The notes under the pieces are model-generated. The model had not been told where the DNA came from and did no database searches. It saw only the letters and a list, made by a program, of their open reading frames with translations. A DNA stretch of 64,000 nucleotides from SPDF01 sp963705985 (lineage in GTDB: Bacteria; Gemmatimonadota; Gemmatimonadetes; Gemmatimonadales; GWC2-71-9): positions 1,054,001-1,118,000 of the forward strand of contig CAVPLK010000003.1 of assembly GCA_963705985.1 (NCBI GenBank), given 5' to 3'. This document shows, piece after piece, positions 35,567 to 45,625 of this stretch; within the stretch, counting starts at the first letter, position 1; each line of letters opens with the position of its first letter. Both the position numbers and the translations under genes were made by a program.

Positions 35567-36436
35567 TCACGGTGTCAGGCGAAGGCCAAACTCGTGGATG
35601 GCGTCGCCGAAGAGGTTCTGCGCCTGGTAGGCGTAGTCGAGGCCGAGCCGCCCGAGGACCACGCCACCACCGAAGGTCCAGCGGCCTTCGTTCGACCCCA
35701 TCGGGGGCGGGCCGTAACCGGCACGGACCACGATGCCGGCCCCCTTCAGGACCACCCCGCCCTCCGCGCCCACGAGGAACCGGGTCGATTGGCCGTCGGT
35801 CCAGACCCACTCGATGGTGCCGAGGAGGCGGACGGTCCCCTGCGGATCGACGAAGTTGAGGGTGTAGCCGAGGTGCGTGGCCGTCGGCAGGTCGACGCCG
35901 AGGCCCGAGAGCTCCTGATTGCCGATGCTGGTCACCGAGACGGCGAGCGCCATGATGTCGAACACCGCGACCGTGAACCCGGCGTCGGTCGTGAACGAGC
36001 GATTGACCTGGCCGCTGGTGTCGGTGACGGAGACATAGCGGCCCGAGGCGCCGAGGGCGAGGAGGCCGACCCGGTAGTCGGCGGAGCCGACCCAGGTCAC
36101 GTTGTCGGCGTAGGACGAGCTGTCGGGCAGGATGAGGTAGGCGGCGCCGGCGCCGAGATTGAATTGCCCGAGGCGAAACGCCCCCGCCCCCTGCCAGAGC
36201 ATGGCGCCTCCCGGCATCGGGCTGTAGGCGCCCTCGAGGCTCAGCACCTTGATCGTGGCGAGCCCCGACGGGTTGATGAAGACGCTGCCGGCGTCTCCCA
36301 CGAGGGCGACGCCCGCGCCGGCCAGGGCCGCGGATCGGGTGGAAGGAGGGAGGACGTTGACGATGGACGAGGGCGCCTGCGCGCTGAGCGGCGCGGCGAG
36401 GGCCGCGGCGAAGGCGGCCAGCACGAGGTCTCGCAC
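35567..36436 (-). CDS. PorV/UPF0164-like outer-membrane beta-barrel
   Basis: 289 residues, GTG start, signal peptide to PLSAQ. The region TRSAALAGAGVALVGDAGSVFINPSGLA is the start pattern of FadL/PorV-type barrels (quoted in part: VGDAGSVFINPSGLA), followed by regular barrel strands and a terminal HEFGLRLTP. In Bacteroidota PorV serves type 9 secretion, but no other T9SS gene is here, so only the fold is assigned. Downstream of the M30-like peptidase on the same strand. Confidence 0.75.
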   Translation of the reverse strand: MRDLVLAAFAAALAAPLSAQAPSSIVNVLPPSTRSAALAGAGVALVGDAGSVFINPSGLATIKVLSLEGAYSPMPGGAMLWQGAGAFRLGQFNLGAGAAYLILPDSSSYADNVTWVGSADYRVGLLALGASGRYVSVTDTSGQVNRSFTTDAGFTVAVFDIMALAVSVTSIGNQELSGLGVDLPTATHLGYTLNFVDPQGTVRLLGTIEWVWTDGQSTRFLVGAEGGVVLKGAGIVVRAGYGPPPMGSNEGRWTFGGGVVLGRLGLDYAYQAQNLFGDAIHEFGLRLTP

Positions 36437-36447
36437 CCGGGCCGCCC

Positions 36448-38174
36448 TCAGCGAATCCGCACCACGCCGAAGCGCACGCCCCGGTCGTCAGGGAAGCCCT
36501 GGCCGCTCTTCCGGGCCAGCACGATGTCGAGGGCCTCGGCGTTGGGAGCCTGCAGGACGCGCAGATGCCGGCCGGACCCCGCCCGGAGCGTCCCGGTGCG
36601 GCTGTAGGCGCCGGTGATCGTGCTGTCCGGGCGGAGGGGGTACTTGCGCGACACCAGATCGGGGCGCTGCGCGTGCAGGGTGTCGTAAACGTACCGGAAG
36701 TCCCAGGTCAGATACTGCAACCGGGCGTCGACCGGAGTGAAGCCCGGAAGGTTGTCGAGATAGTTTGCCAGCTGCCAGAGGGGCACCAGTTGGCTCATGG
36801 TGGTGCCGGTGACCGCCTGCACGTTGGCGCTGCCGATCTGCGTGGTGGCGACGAGCTGTCTCGTCAGGCTGGTCCCGAGCGAATCGGGAGAGTAATGGTC
36901 GGCGAGCCAGCGCACGAACAGCCAGTTGGCGCCCCGTTCCTGCAGCGTCCCGGTCGAACTGCTCGGCGTGATGAGGAAGTGCGCCTCGGGATCGAGCAGG
37001 TAGTCATTGGCGTTGAGCAGATTCGGAATCGAGAACTGCACCAGGCGCGACGACGCCGCCCCCTGCCCCGGGCCGTTTCCCAGCTCCCGACCGCCAAGCT
37101 CTTCGGCGAAATGCGACAGCCCCTCGTTCAGCCAGACTTCTTCGCCACTCACGCCAGCCCGGGCCAGCACATGCTGGTTGAACGAGATCATGTGCTGGAA
37201 TTCGTGGATGAACACCGGGGCGATCTGCTGTTTCACGAAGTTCTTTGAGACCGCGCAACCGCCGGTCGTGTTCGGGACCAGCCCGTAGAAGATCTCCGCC
37301 TCGTTGGAGCCGGCATTGTTGGGGCCGCGGGAGAGCAGGTCGCCGCCGAAGAAGAACCCGAGAATGATGCTGCCGCCGGTGCAGCTGCCGCTGAGGTCGT
37401 TGACCACGTCGGTCAGGAGGAAGATCACCTTGCCGTTGCCATCGACGTCGGATTCCCGGCCAAACGCGGTGGTGTCGATCTGGTACATGTTCGGGGCGGT
37501 CCCGGAGATGCCGCCGTCGAACAGGATGCCAAGCGTGTCGATGTCTTCCTGGATGAATCCGCCGGAGGGGACCACGTCGTCGAGGAAGATGGCCCCCTTG
37601 GGGCCGACGTACCTGGCCGTGGCGATCACGGTCCTGAACGTGGAGCAGGAGGTGTTGCCGCAGACCTGGAAGGTGTCCTTCACGCCGACCACCGGCGGAA
37701 TCGACGCTCGGTCGAAGGCTCCCACACCGAGGCGCGCCCCCGGCAGCGCGGCGAGGGCCCGCTCCCGCTGCCGGAGCATGGCGTGGAACTCACCCCCTGT
37801 CACCGGCTTCCTCCAGGCCTCGAGGAGCGGCGATGACATGGTGCCGACAACCGCCGCGCGGGGGCGCCGGCGCTCGTGAAGCCCTGCATGGCATAGTCGA
37901 CCGTGACCCCGCCCGGGGTCACCTGGCCCGTCGTGGCCAGCGCGGCGATGAGGTACTCCCCGCCGGCGGGCCCGGCACCGGGGAGGCGGAGACAGCCCTC
38001 CGATCCGGCCGGGTTCACGATTCGGAATTCACCCGCGTTCATGACCATCGGGGCGGGCCCTGGGCTGCAGCTGAGGGTCGGGCCGTCGGGGCCGGTGCCT
38101 CCGTCTCCCCCGGAGCAGGCGGCGGCAAGCCCCAAGAGCAGGGGCAGGGTCCAACGGGGATTCCGATGCTTCAC
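36448..38174 (-). pseudogene. M30/hyicolysin-like metallopeptidase lipoprotein, one frameshift
   Basis: From GTG 38174 a lipoprotein signal is clear (LLLGLAAAC) and an N-terminal domain reads for about 105 residues. The frame then breaks in a run of five G at 37860-37864; restoring one base gives APRAAVVGTMSSPLLEAW and a single protein of about 575 residues. The catalytic domain has HEFQH (first His codon ending at 37206) with the downstream NEGLSHFAEELGG, as in peptidase families M30 and relatives. Predicted cell-surface or periplasmic zinc peptidase. The break is probably a consensus error. Confidence 0.78.
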
Positions 38175-38219
38175 GGATGCGGCTCCAGGGCGGCGTGCGG
38201 GGGAGGGACTTGTGGGGCA

Positions 38220-38248
38220 AAATAAGGCGGCGTAATGGCTTTTGACAA
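38220..38248 (-). promoter_or_regulatory. Minus-strand promoter for the M30-like peptidase
   Basis: On the minus strand TTGTCA (38248-38243) is followed after 17 bases by TTATTT (38225-38220). Its -35 box overlaps the -35 box of the plus-strand dnaE promoter. Confidence 0.5.
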
Positions 38249-38270
38249 TCATACGGCCGACCGATAGGTT
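38242..38270 (+). promoter_or_regulatory. Plus-strand promoter for dnaE
   Basis: TTGACA (38242-38247), 17-base spacer, TAGGTT (38265-38270). The same -35/-10 pair and spacing occurs ahead of the tRNA cluster at 63364. Leader to the dnaE ATG would be about 130 bases. Confidence 0.6.
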
Positions 38271-38407
38271 CCTTTCCTCGACGGGTTCCGACCGCCGTCC
38301 CGCGCCCGGGGCGAGGGCCCGGACCCTCTTTCAGCACGTCGCCGCAGCGACCCGCAGGTGTCCCGCCGGACGCCGACGGCCCTCGCGTCCGGCACGTCCG
38401 GCAGGTC

Positions 38408-41400
38408 ATGGCCTTCGCCCACCTCCATACCCATAGCGAATACTCGCTCCTCGACGGCGCCAACCGTCTCGATGCGCTGGTGGATCATGTCCGTGGCATG
38501 GGGATGGACAGCCTGGCCGTTACCGACCATGGCAACCTCCACGCGGCGTGGTCGTTTTACGAGGCCGCCAAAGCCGCCAAGATCCGGCCCATCCTCGGTT
38601 TCGAGGCCTACCTGGCTTTCGGGTCCCGCCGACAGCGCGAGAAGCCCTCCGGCGCCCCGGCGTTCTACAGCCACCTGGTCCTGCTGGCGCAGAACCGCAC
38701 CGGCTACAAGAACCTGATCAAGCTGAGCTCGATCGGATACACGGAGGGCTTCTACCGCCGTCCCCGGATCGACAAGGAGGTCCTCGAGGCGCACTCGGAG
38801 GGGATCGTCTGCCTGGCCGCCTGCCTCTCGGGCGAGGTGGCGCTCTGGCTCCGGCAGGGCAACTACGACGAGGCGCGCCGGAGCGCGGCGTGGTTCGCCA
38901 AGACGTTCGGGCCGGACCGGTTCTGGCTCGAGATCCAGAAGCACGGCATCCCCGAGGAGGACCTGGTCACCGAGGGGATGCTGAAGCTGGGGCACGATCT
39001 CGGGCTCGGCGTCGTCGCCACCAACGACGCGCACTACCTCCGCCGGGAAGACGCCGAGGCGCACGACGTGCTCCTCGCCATCGGGACCGGCGCCGACCTC
39101 GACGACCCGAAGCGGTTCCGGTTCACCGGGCAGGAATCGTACGTGAAGTCCGAGCAGGAGATGCGGGCGCTCTTCCCCGACCACCCGGAGACCATCGACA
39201 ACACCCAGCGGGTGGCCGATCTCTGCGAGCTCGACTTCGAGAAGCGGTACTTCCTCCCGAGTTTTCCCGCGGCCGGAGGGCTACGACACCGACGAGGAGC
39301 TGCTCGACGACCTGGCCCGGGCGGGGGCCGCGGAGCGCTACGGCACGCCGCTGCCCGCCGCGGTGGTCGGAACGGCTGGACTACGAGCTCGGCGTCATCA
39401 ACACCGCGGGATACGCCGGGTACTTCCTGATCGTGCAGGACTTCATCGCCGCGGCGCGCGAGCGGGGCATTCCGGTCGGGCCGGGCCGCGGCTCCGCCGC
39501 CGGCTCGCTGGTGGCCTACGCGCTCCGGATCACCGACGTGGACCCGCTGCGGTTCGACCTCCTCTTCGAGCGGTTCCTGAATCCGGAACGCGTCTCCATG
39601 CCCGATATCGACGTGGACTTCTGCTTCGAGCGGCGCGGCGAGGTCATCGAGTACGTCCGGCAGCGCTATGGGCGGGAGAGCGTCGGGCAGATCGTCACCT
39701 TCGGGACCATGAAGGCGCGCGCCGCGGTCAAGGACGTGGCCCGCGTGCTCAAGGTTCCGCCGGGCGAAGCGGACAAGATCACCAAGCTGATCCCGTCGGG
39801 CCCCGGCTTCAACGTGACCATCCCGGAGGCGCTCAGGAAGGTCAGCGAACTTCGGGACCTGGTGAACGGCAACCCGGTCTACGAGCGGCTGATGGATCTC
39901 AGCGCGCGGATCGAGGGGGTCTCGCGCCACCTCTCGGTGCACGCCGCCGGCGTGGTCATCGCCCCGGGCCCGCTGCCCGACTACGTCCCGGTCTGCACGA
40001 CGCCGACCAAGGGCGCCGGCCAGTCGGCCGGCGGCGAAGATGTGATGATCACCCAGTACGAGATGGGTGCGCTCGAAAAGGTCGGGATGCTGAAGATGGA
40101 CATCCTCGGCCTCAAGACCCTGACCGTCATCCACGACGCGCTCAAGATGATCGGCGCGCTGCACGGCACGACGCCCGACCTGACCGACACCGCCTTCGAC
40201 GACCCGAAGGTGTACGAGCTGCTTCGGGACGGCCGCACCGCAGGCGTCTTCCAGTTCGAGTCGGCGCTCGCCACCGAGACGCTGCGCGCCATGCGGTGCG
40301 ACCGCTTCGACGACCTCGTGGCCACCAACGCCCTGCTCCGCCCGGGCCCGCTCGACGCCGGCATGCACACGGTCTTCATCAAGCGGAAGCTCGGCCAGGA
40401 GCCGGTCACGCTATCCCCACCCCTCGCTGCAGGGAATCCTGGAGCCGACCTACGGCGTCATCACCTACCAGGAACAGGTGATGCGCATCGCGAACGTGCT
40501 CGCCGGGTTCAGCCTGGCCGAAGCCGACGTGCTCCGGAAGGCGGTGGGCAAGAAGGACGAGGCGCTGATCAAGCAGGAGGTCGGGCGGTTCGTGGACCGC
40601 GCGATGGCGCAGGGCCACCCCAGGCGCCTGGCGGAGGAACTCGGCGCGCAGATCGAGACCTTCGGGCGCTACGGCTTCAACAAGTCGCACTCGGTGGCGT
40701 ACTCGGTGCTGTCGTACCAGACGGCGTGGCTCAAGGCGCACTACCCCGCCGAGTTCATGGCCGCGCTGCTCAGTTCGGAAATCGGCAACACCGACAAGGT
40801 GGTGCAGTACATCAACGAGGCCCGGGAACTCGGCCTCGAGGTGCTGCCGCCTGACGTCAACGAGTCGGGGTTCAAGTTCACGGTGGTGGGCGGGAACCGG
40901 CTGCGGTTCGGGCTCGGCGCGGTGCGCAACGTCGGGGCCGGCGTCATCGAGTCGATGATCAGCGCCCGCCAGGACGGGCCGTTCCACGACCTCTGGGACT
41001 TCGTCGGCCGGATCGACCTTCGGCTCTGCAACCGCCGCGTGCTCGAATCGCTCATCGTGGCCGGCGCCTGCGACGGCCTCGGCGGACATCGCCGCCAGTA
41101 CCTGGAGGCGCTCGACACCGCCCTCGGCGAGGCCCAGCTGCGGCAGCAGGAACGGGAGGCCGGGCAGTCTTCGCTCTTCGGCGAGGTGCTGGCCACCTCC
41201 AAGCCGGCGGGTCACAATCTCCCCGACGTCCCGCCGCTGTCGGAGGCGGATCGGCTGACGCGGGAGAAGGAAGTGATCGGCTTCTTCATCTCCGGGCATC
41301 CGCTCGAGCGGTTCCGGGCGGAGGTCGAGCTGTTCGGGACGCGGACCACCGCCACACTCGCACGAGTGGAGCGAGCACGAGGTGAGCGTGGCGGCGGTGG

Positions 41401-41893
41401 TGACCGGACTGAAGCGCCAGATCTCCAAGAAGACCGGCAAGGAGTACGCCCGGCTCACCCTCGAGGACTTCCACGGGACGTCGGAGGCCATCGTCTTTCC
41501 GGACGCCTGGGCCAAGCTGAACCAGGTCATCGTGGCCGACGCGGCCATCCTGCTGGGCGGCGGGTACAGCGCCCGGGACCGGGGGGAGGACCGGGCGCCC
41601 TTCGTCGTCGAATCGGCCCGGCCCCTCGGGGAGCTCCGGGAAAGCGGGGCCCTGGGGGTCAGCCTCCGGTGGCGGGCGCCGGACGCCCCCCCACCGACGC
41701 CGTCAAGGCCGCCGCCGCCCTCTGCGCGTCGCATCCGGGGCCAGCGCCGGTCTATATTGAATGGAGCGACGGCAACGGCGAGGCCCTTCGGCTTCGCGCG
41801 CGCCGTCTTCGCATTGCCCCCGACGAAGACCTCCTCCGGGCCCTCCGCGAGCTGCTGGGTGCCGGTGCCGTTCACTACGTGAAGGCGGGGTAA
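38408..41893 (+). pseudogene. dnaE: DNA polymerase III alpha subunit, five frameshifts
   Basis: The replicative polymerase catalytic subunit, about 1160 residues when read across frames. It starts at ATG 38408 with the PHP domain (HLHTHSEYSLLDG, VTDHGNLH), then the palm (PVGPGRGSAAGSLVAYAL, MPDIDVDFCFERRG with the catalytic aspartates), thumb/fingers (QEQVMRIANVLAG, GFNKSHSVAYSVLSYQTAW), an OB domain (VTGLKRQISKKTGKEYARL) and a normal C-terminus at 41893. Frames change at about 39261-39266 (+1, T run), 39369 (+1), 40411 (+1), 41364-41366 (+1) and 41686-41692 (-1, C run). Every conserved block is intact between breaks. An essential gene with five small indels points to sequencing error. Confidence 0.92.
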
Positions 41894-41895
41894 CG

Positions 41896-42858
41896 ATGGC
41901 AACGGCCTACACCCTCGAATTCGAGAAACCGCTCCAGGAACTGGACCGCCAGATCGAGGAACTCCGGCGGTCGAGCACCGAACGCGGCATCGACCTGAGC
42001 GCGGAGATCGCGGCGCTGGAGGCGAAGCTCGCCACCCAGCGCGACGAGATCTACCGCAACCTCACCCCGATCCAGCGGGTCATGGTGGCCCGGCATGCAC
42101 GCCGGCCGTACACCCTCGACTACCTCAGCACGATCTTCACCGACTTCATCGAGCTGCACGGCGACCGCCTCTTCCGCGACGACCCCGCCATCGTCGGCGG
42201 CTGGGCCCGGCTCGGCGGACAGAGCGTGATGGTGATCGGGCACCAGAAGGGCCGCGACACGAAGGACAACCTGCGCCGCAACTTCGGCATGCCCCACCCG
42301 GAGGGCTACCGGAAGGCGCTGCGGCTGATGAAGCTGGCCGCCCGGTTCGGCGCCCCCGTGATCACCCTCATCGACACCGACGGCGCGTACCCTGGCCTCG
42401 GCGCCGAGGAACGCGGCCAGTCGGAGGCACTGGCGCGCAACATCCTGGAAATGTCCGTCCTGCCCACGCCGATCGTCGCCATCGTCATCGGCGTCGGGGG
42501 ATCGGGCGGCGCGCTGGCGCTCGGCGTGGCCGACCGGGTGCTCATGCTCGAGAACTCCATCTATTCCGTCATCTCCCCCGAGGGATGCGCCGCCATCCTC
42601 TGGAAGGACGCCTCGCAGCGTGAGCGGGCGGCGGAGGCGCTCAAGCTGACGGCGGCGGATCTCCTGACCCTGAAGGTCATCGACGAGATCATTCCGGAAC
42701 CGGCCGGCGGCGCGCACACCGACCATGACGCCACCGCCGAGGCGGTGCGCGAGGCGCTGCTCCGCCACGTCGGGGAACTGCGGAAGGTCAAGTCGGACAA
42801 ACTGATTCGTCGTCGCGCCGAGAAGTACGGTGCGATGGGCGCGTACACCGAGGCCTGA
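41896..42858 (+). CDS. accA: Acetyl-CoA carboxylase carboxyltransferase alpha subunit
   Basis: 320 residues from ATG 41896, two bases after dnaE. AccA transfers carboxyl from carboxybiotin to acetyl-CoA, starting fatty-acid synthesis, with AccD (not in window). Motifs: LEFEKPLQELDRQIEEL at the start, FIELHGDRLFRDDPAIVGG, GMPHPEGYRKALRLM, DTDGAYPGLGAEERGQSEAIA-like GLGAEERGQSEALA, and IGVGGSGGALAL. Length is normal for the family. Confidence 0.95.
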   Translation: MATAYTLEFEKPLQELDRQIEELRRSSTERGIDLSAEIAALEAKLATQRDEIYRNLTPIQRVMVARHARRPYTLDYLSTIFTDFIELHGDRLFRDDPAIVGGWARLGGQSVMVIGHQKGRDTKDNLRRNFGMPHPEGYRKALRLMKLAARFGAPVITLIDTDGAYPGLGAEERGQSEALARNILEMSVLPTPIVAIVIGVGGSGGALALGVADRVLMLENSIYSVISPEGCAAILWKDASQRERAAEALKLTAADLLTLKVIDEIIPEPAGGAHTDHDATAEAVREALLRHVGELRKVKSDKLIRRRAEKYGAMGAYTEA

Positions 42859-43931
42859 TGCCGCAGACCGTGGAAGTCCGGTTCAAGGGGAACCGGAAGG
42901 GGCTGTTCGACTGGGCGGGCGAGGACGAGCTGTTGCGCATGCGCGACGCGGTCATCGTCGATGCCGATCGCGGGCAGGACCTCGGCCGGGTCAGCGCCGT
43001 TGGCGAGACCGCCCTCAAGAAATGCGGATCGAGCTGCGGCGGGTGCGCGTCGGGCGAGGCGCCTCCCGGCGACCGCGCCCCGGTGCTGCGCATCGCCTCC
43101 CGCGACGAGGTCTCGGCCCACGAGGAACTCCGCCGCTCCGAGGAGGACGTCCGCCGAGAGATCATCACGCGGGTACGCTCCCATAACCTCCCGATGAAGA
43201 TCAGCGACGCCGAGTGGCAGTGGGACCGGAAGAAACTCACCGTCTATTTCACCTCGGAAAAGCGGGTGGACTTTCGGAACCTGGTCCGCGAACTCGCCGG
43301 CCAGTTCAAGACCCGCATCGAGTTGCGCCAGATCGGGGTGCGCGACGAGGCCGCCCGGCTCTCGGGCGTGGGGCGCTGCGGCCGGGAATACTGCTGTTCG
43401 ACCTGGCTCACCGAACTTTCCCCGGTCAACCTCGGCCTCGCCAAGGACCAGCGCCTCTCGCTGAATCCGTCCCAGATTTCCGGCGGCTGCGGGCGCCTGC
43501 TCTGCTGCCTCAAGTACGAGCACGAGTTCTACGTCACCACCCGGAAGCGATTCCCCAAGGAAGGCCGGATGGTCGTGACCATCCACGGCCAGGAAAAGGT
43601 GGTCGCGGTGGACCTGTTCCGGGAACGCGTGTTCCTCCGCAACGAGGAGGGACAGCGGATCGTGCCGCTGCTCCAGCTCAAGGAAGAGGTCGAGGCGGCG
43701 GCCGCCGGCGCGCCGAAGGAACCGCTGGTCGAGGAGCCGCCGGCGCCCCGGCCCAGGGGATCGCGCCCGGCCGCCCGGGAGGCCGCCCCGGCTCCCACCC
43801 CGGAACCGAGGCCCCCCGCTCCCTCCGGCGACGACACCCCCGCCGGCCCGAAGTCCAAGCGCCGCCGCCGGGGACGGCGGCGGCGGGGCGGTGGCGGATC
43901 GGGCGGGCCGCCCCAGAACAGCGGGGGCTGA
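42858..43931 (+). CDS. ricT: PSP1/RicT (YaaT)-like protein with Arg/Gly-rich tail
   Basis: 357 residues from ATG 42858 (TGATG overlap with accA). The PSP1 C-terminal domain region includes two cysteine clusters, GRCGREYCCS and GGCGRLLCC, and an N-terminal one, CGSSCGGC; in Bacillus RicT such cysteines bind an Fe-S cluster in a complex that tunes mRNA maturation. After residue 280 there is a Pro/Ala/Glu linker and a very basic end (KSKRRRRGRRRRGGGGSGG) likely to contact RNA; this tail is not part of the standard family. RicA and RicF are not nearby. Confidence 0.85.
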   Translation: MPQTVEVRFKGNRKGLFDWAGEDELLRMRDAVIVDADRGQDLGRVSAVGETALKKCGSSCGGCASGEAPPGDRAPVLRIASRDEVSAHEELRRSEEDVRREIITRVRSHNLPMKISDAEWQWDRKKLTVYFTSEKRVDFRNLVRELAGQFKTRIELRQIGVRDEAARLSGVGRCGREYCCSTWLTELSPVNLGLAKDQRLSLNPSQISGGCGRLLCCLKYEHEFYVTTRKRFPKEGRMVVTIHGQEKVVAVDLFRERVFLRNEEGQRIVPLLQLKEEVEAAAAGAPKEPLVEEPPAPRPRGSRPAAREAAPAPTPEPRPPAPSGDDTPAGPKSKRRRRGRRRRGGGGSGGPPQNSGG

Positions 43932-45458
43932 GTGGCGCGCTTCTACATCACCACCGCCATCGACTACGCCAACGGCGATCCCCACCTCGGGCATGCCTAC
44001 GAAAAGGTCGGCGCCGACGCCATTGCCCGGTACCATCGGCTGCGGGGCGACGACGTCTGGTTCCTGATCGGCATGGATGAGCACGGACAGAAGGTGGCGC
44101 AGGCGGCCGCGAGCGAGAAGCTGAGCCCGCAGGAACTCGTCGACCGGGTGGCGGTGCGCTTCGAGGCGATGTGGAAGCGGCTGAACCTGACGCACGACCA
44201 GTTCATCCGGACCACCGCGGAGGCCCACAAGGCGGGGGTCGTGGAACTGATCGAGCGGATCTTCGAGAAGAACCCCGAAGACTTCTACGAGCAGTCGTAC
44301 CGGGGTCGCTATTGCGTCGGCTGCGAGGCGTTCAAGCAGGACAACGAAATCACCGAGGACCGCTGCGCGCTCCATCCCACCCGCACGCTCGAATGGGTGG
44401 AGGAGCGCAACTGGTTCTTTCGGCTCTCCCGGTATCGGGACTTCCTCCTCGAACTGATCGAGGGGAACCGCGACTTCGTGCAGCCCGAGAGCCGCCGCAA
44501 CGAGATTCTCGCCCTCCTCCGCCAGGGACTCGACGACATCTCCGCGAGCCGGTCGCGGTTCACGTGGGGCGTCCCCTTCCCCCGTCCCACCAGCGGGGGG
44601 GAGCAGCAGACCACCTACGTCTGGTTCGACGCCCTGCCGAATTATTGGACCGCCACCCTCGCCCCGGAGTCTCGGGCCGAGTGGCCCGCCCAGCTCCACG
44701 TCATCGGCAAGGACATCACCCGGTTTCACTGCGTGATCTGGCCCGCGATGCTCCGGGCGGCGGAACTCCCGCTGCCGGAACGGGTGTGGGCCCACGGCTT
44801 CGTCTACTTCCGCGGCGAGCGATTCAGCAAGAGTGCCGGCACGAAGCTGGACCTCGGCGAGGCGATCGACCGCTTCGGACCCGACGCCTTCCGCTATTTC
44901 CTGTTGCGCGAGATCCCCTGGGACAGCGACGGCAACTTCACCTGGGACCGGTTCGTCGACCTCTACACCGCGGACCTCGCCGATGGGCTCGGCAACCTGG
45001 CCAGCCGCTCGCTGGCCATGCTGGCCAAGTACCGCGACGGAACGGTGCCGGAGGGGCCGGAGACCGCGCTCGACCAGGCGGGGATGGAGGCCATCCGCAG
45101 CTACGAAGAGGCGATGGACTGCAATGATTTGCGCGGCGCGGCGGAGGCGGCGTGGCGAGTCGTTACGGCAGCAAACCAGTACATCGTGCAGACTGCCCCG
45201 TGGGTCCTCGCCAAGGGGGGCCGGGAGGAGGAGCTCGACGCGGCCCTCGCCTCCCTGGCCCGCTGCCTCTATCGGCTGGCGGTGCTGGTGAGCCCCGTGA
45301 TGCCCGGGAAGGCGGAAGAGCTCTGGGCCGTCCTGGGGCAACCAGGGGCCGCCGCAACCGCCCGGTGGGCCTCGCTCGCCGCCCCGCCGGTCACCGGTTC
45401 GGCCACCCGGAAGCCGGAGGGCCTCTTCCCCCGCCCGGAACCAACCGTAACTAGCTAG
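43932..45458 (+). CDS. metG: Methionine-tRNA ligase
   Basis: 508-residue class I synthetase. HIGH-type motif as PHLGHAY after YANGDP, zinc knuckle CVGCEAF...C, and the KMSKS loop as FSKSAGT before LDLGEAIDRFGPDAFRYFLLR. It lacks the C-terminal EMAP-II/Arc1p-like tRNA-binding domain found in longer versions. GTG start directly after the ricT stop, so coupled. A terminator follows. Confidence 0.95.
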   Translation: MARFYITTAIDYANGDPHLGHAYEKVGADAIARYHRLRGDDVWFLIGMDEHGQKVAQAAASEKLSPQELVDRVAVRFEAMWKRLNLTHDQFIRTTAEAHKAGVVELIERIFEKNPEDFYEQSYRGRYCVGCEAFKQDNEITEDRCALHPTRTLEWVEERNWFFRLSRYRDFLLELIEGNRDFVQPESRRNEILALLRQGLDDISASRSRFTWGVPFPRPTSGGEQQTTYVWFDALPNYWTATLAPESRAEWPAQLHVIGKDITRFHCVIWPAMLRAAELPLPERVWAHGFVYFRGERFSKSAGTKLDLGEAIDRFGPDAFRYFLLREIPWDSDGNFTWDRFVDLYTADLADGLGNLASRSLAMLAKYRDGTVPEGPETALDQAGMEAIRSYEEAMDCNDLRGAAEAAWRVVTAANQYIVQTAPWVLAKGGREEELDAALASLARCLYRLAVLVSPVMPGKAEELWAVLGQPGAAATARWASLAAPPVTGSATRKPEGLFPRPEPTVTS

Positions 45459-45497
45459 ACGACAATAACTTACGTCAATAATACTGCACCTTGACAT

Positions 45498-45520
45498 CCC
45501 CCGTACCGGGGGCCATTTTT
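45498..45520 (+). terminator. Rho-independent terminator after metG
   Basis: CCCCCG (45498-45503) pairs with CGGGGG (45507-45512) around a 3-base loop, followed by CCATTTTT. Confidence 0.8.
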
Positions 45521-45625
45521 CGAGCTTGTGAACCACTTGGTCCCAGGGACGGGTGGAGACGGCTGGGCGGCCCGTGGATTGCGTCATGACCCGGCCCCCG
45601 GACAAACTGCGCAAAGGTTGGTGAA

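Noticed and set aside
45491..45519. TTGACA at 45491 as a promoter for the M23 peptidase
   Set aside because: The position 17 bases on is CATTTT inside the metG terminator; a -10 box is not convincing.
42561..45614. A 1017-codon open frame on the minus strand across accA, ricT and metG
   Set aside because: It is antisense to three clearly conserved genes and has low-complexity, Arg/Gly/Pro/Leu-rich composition, as expected from GC-rich shadow frames.
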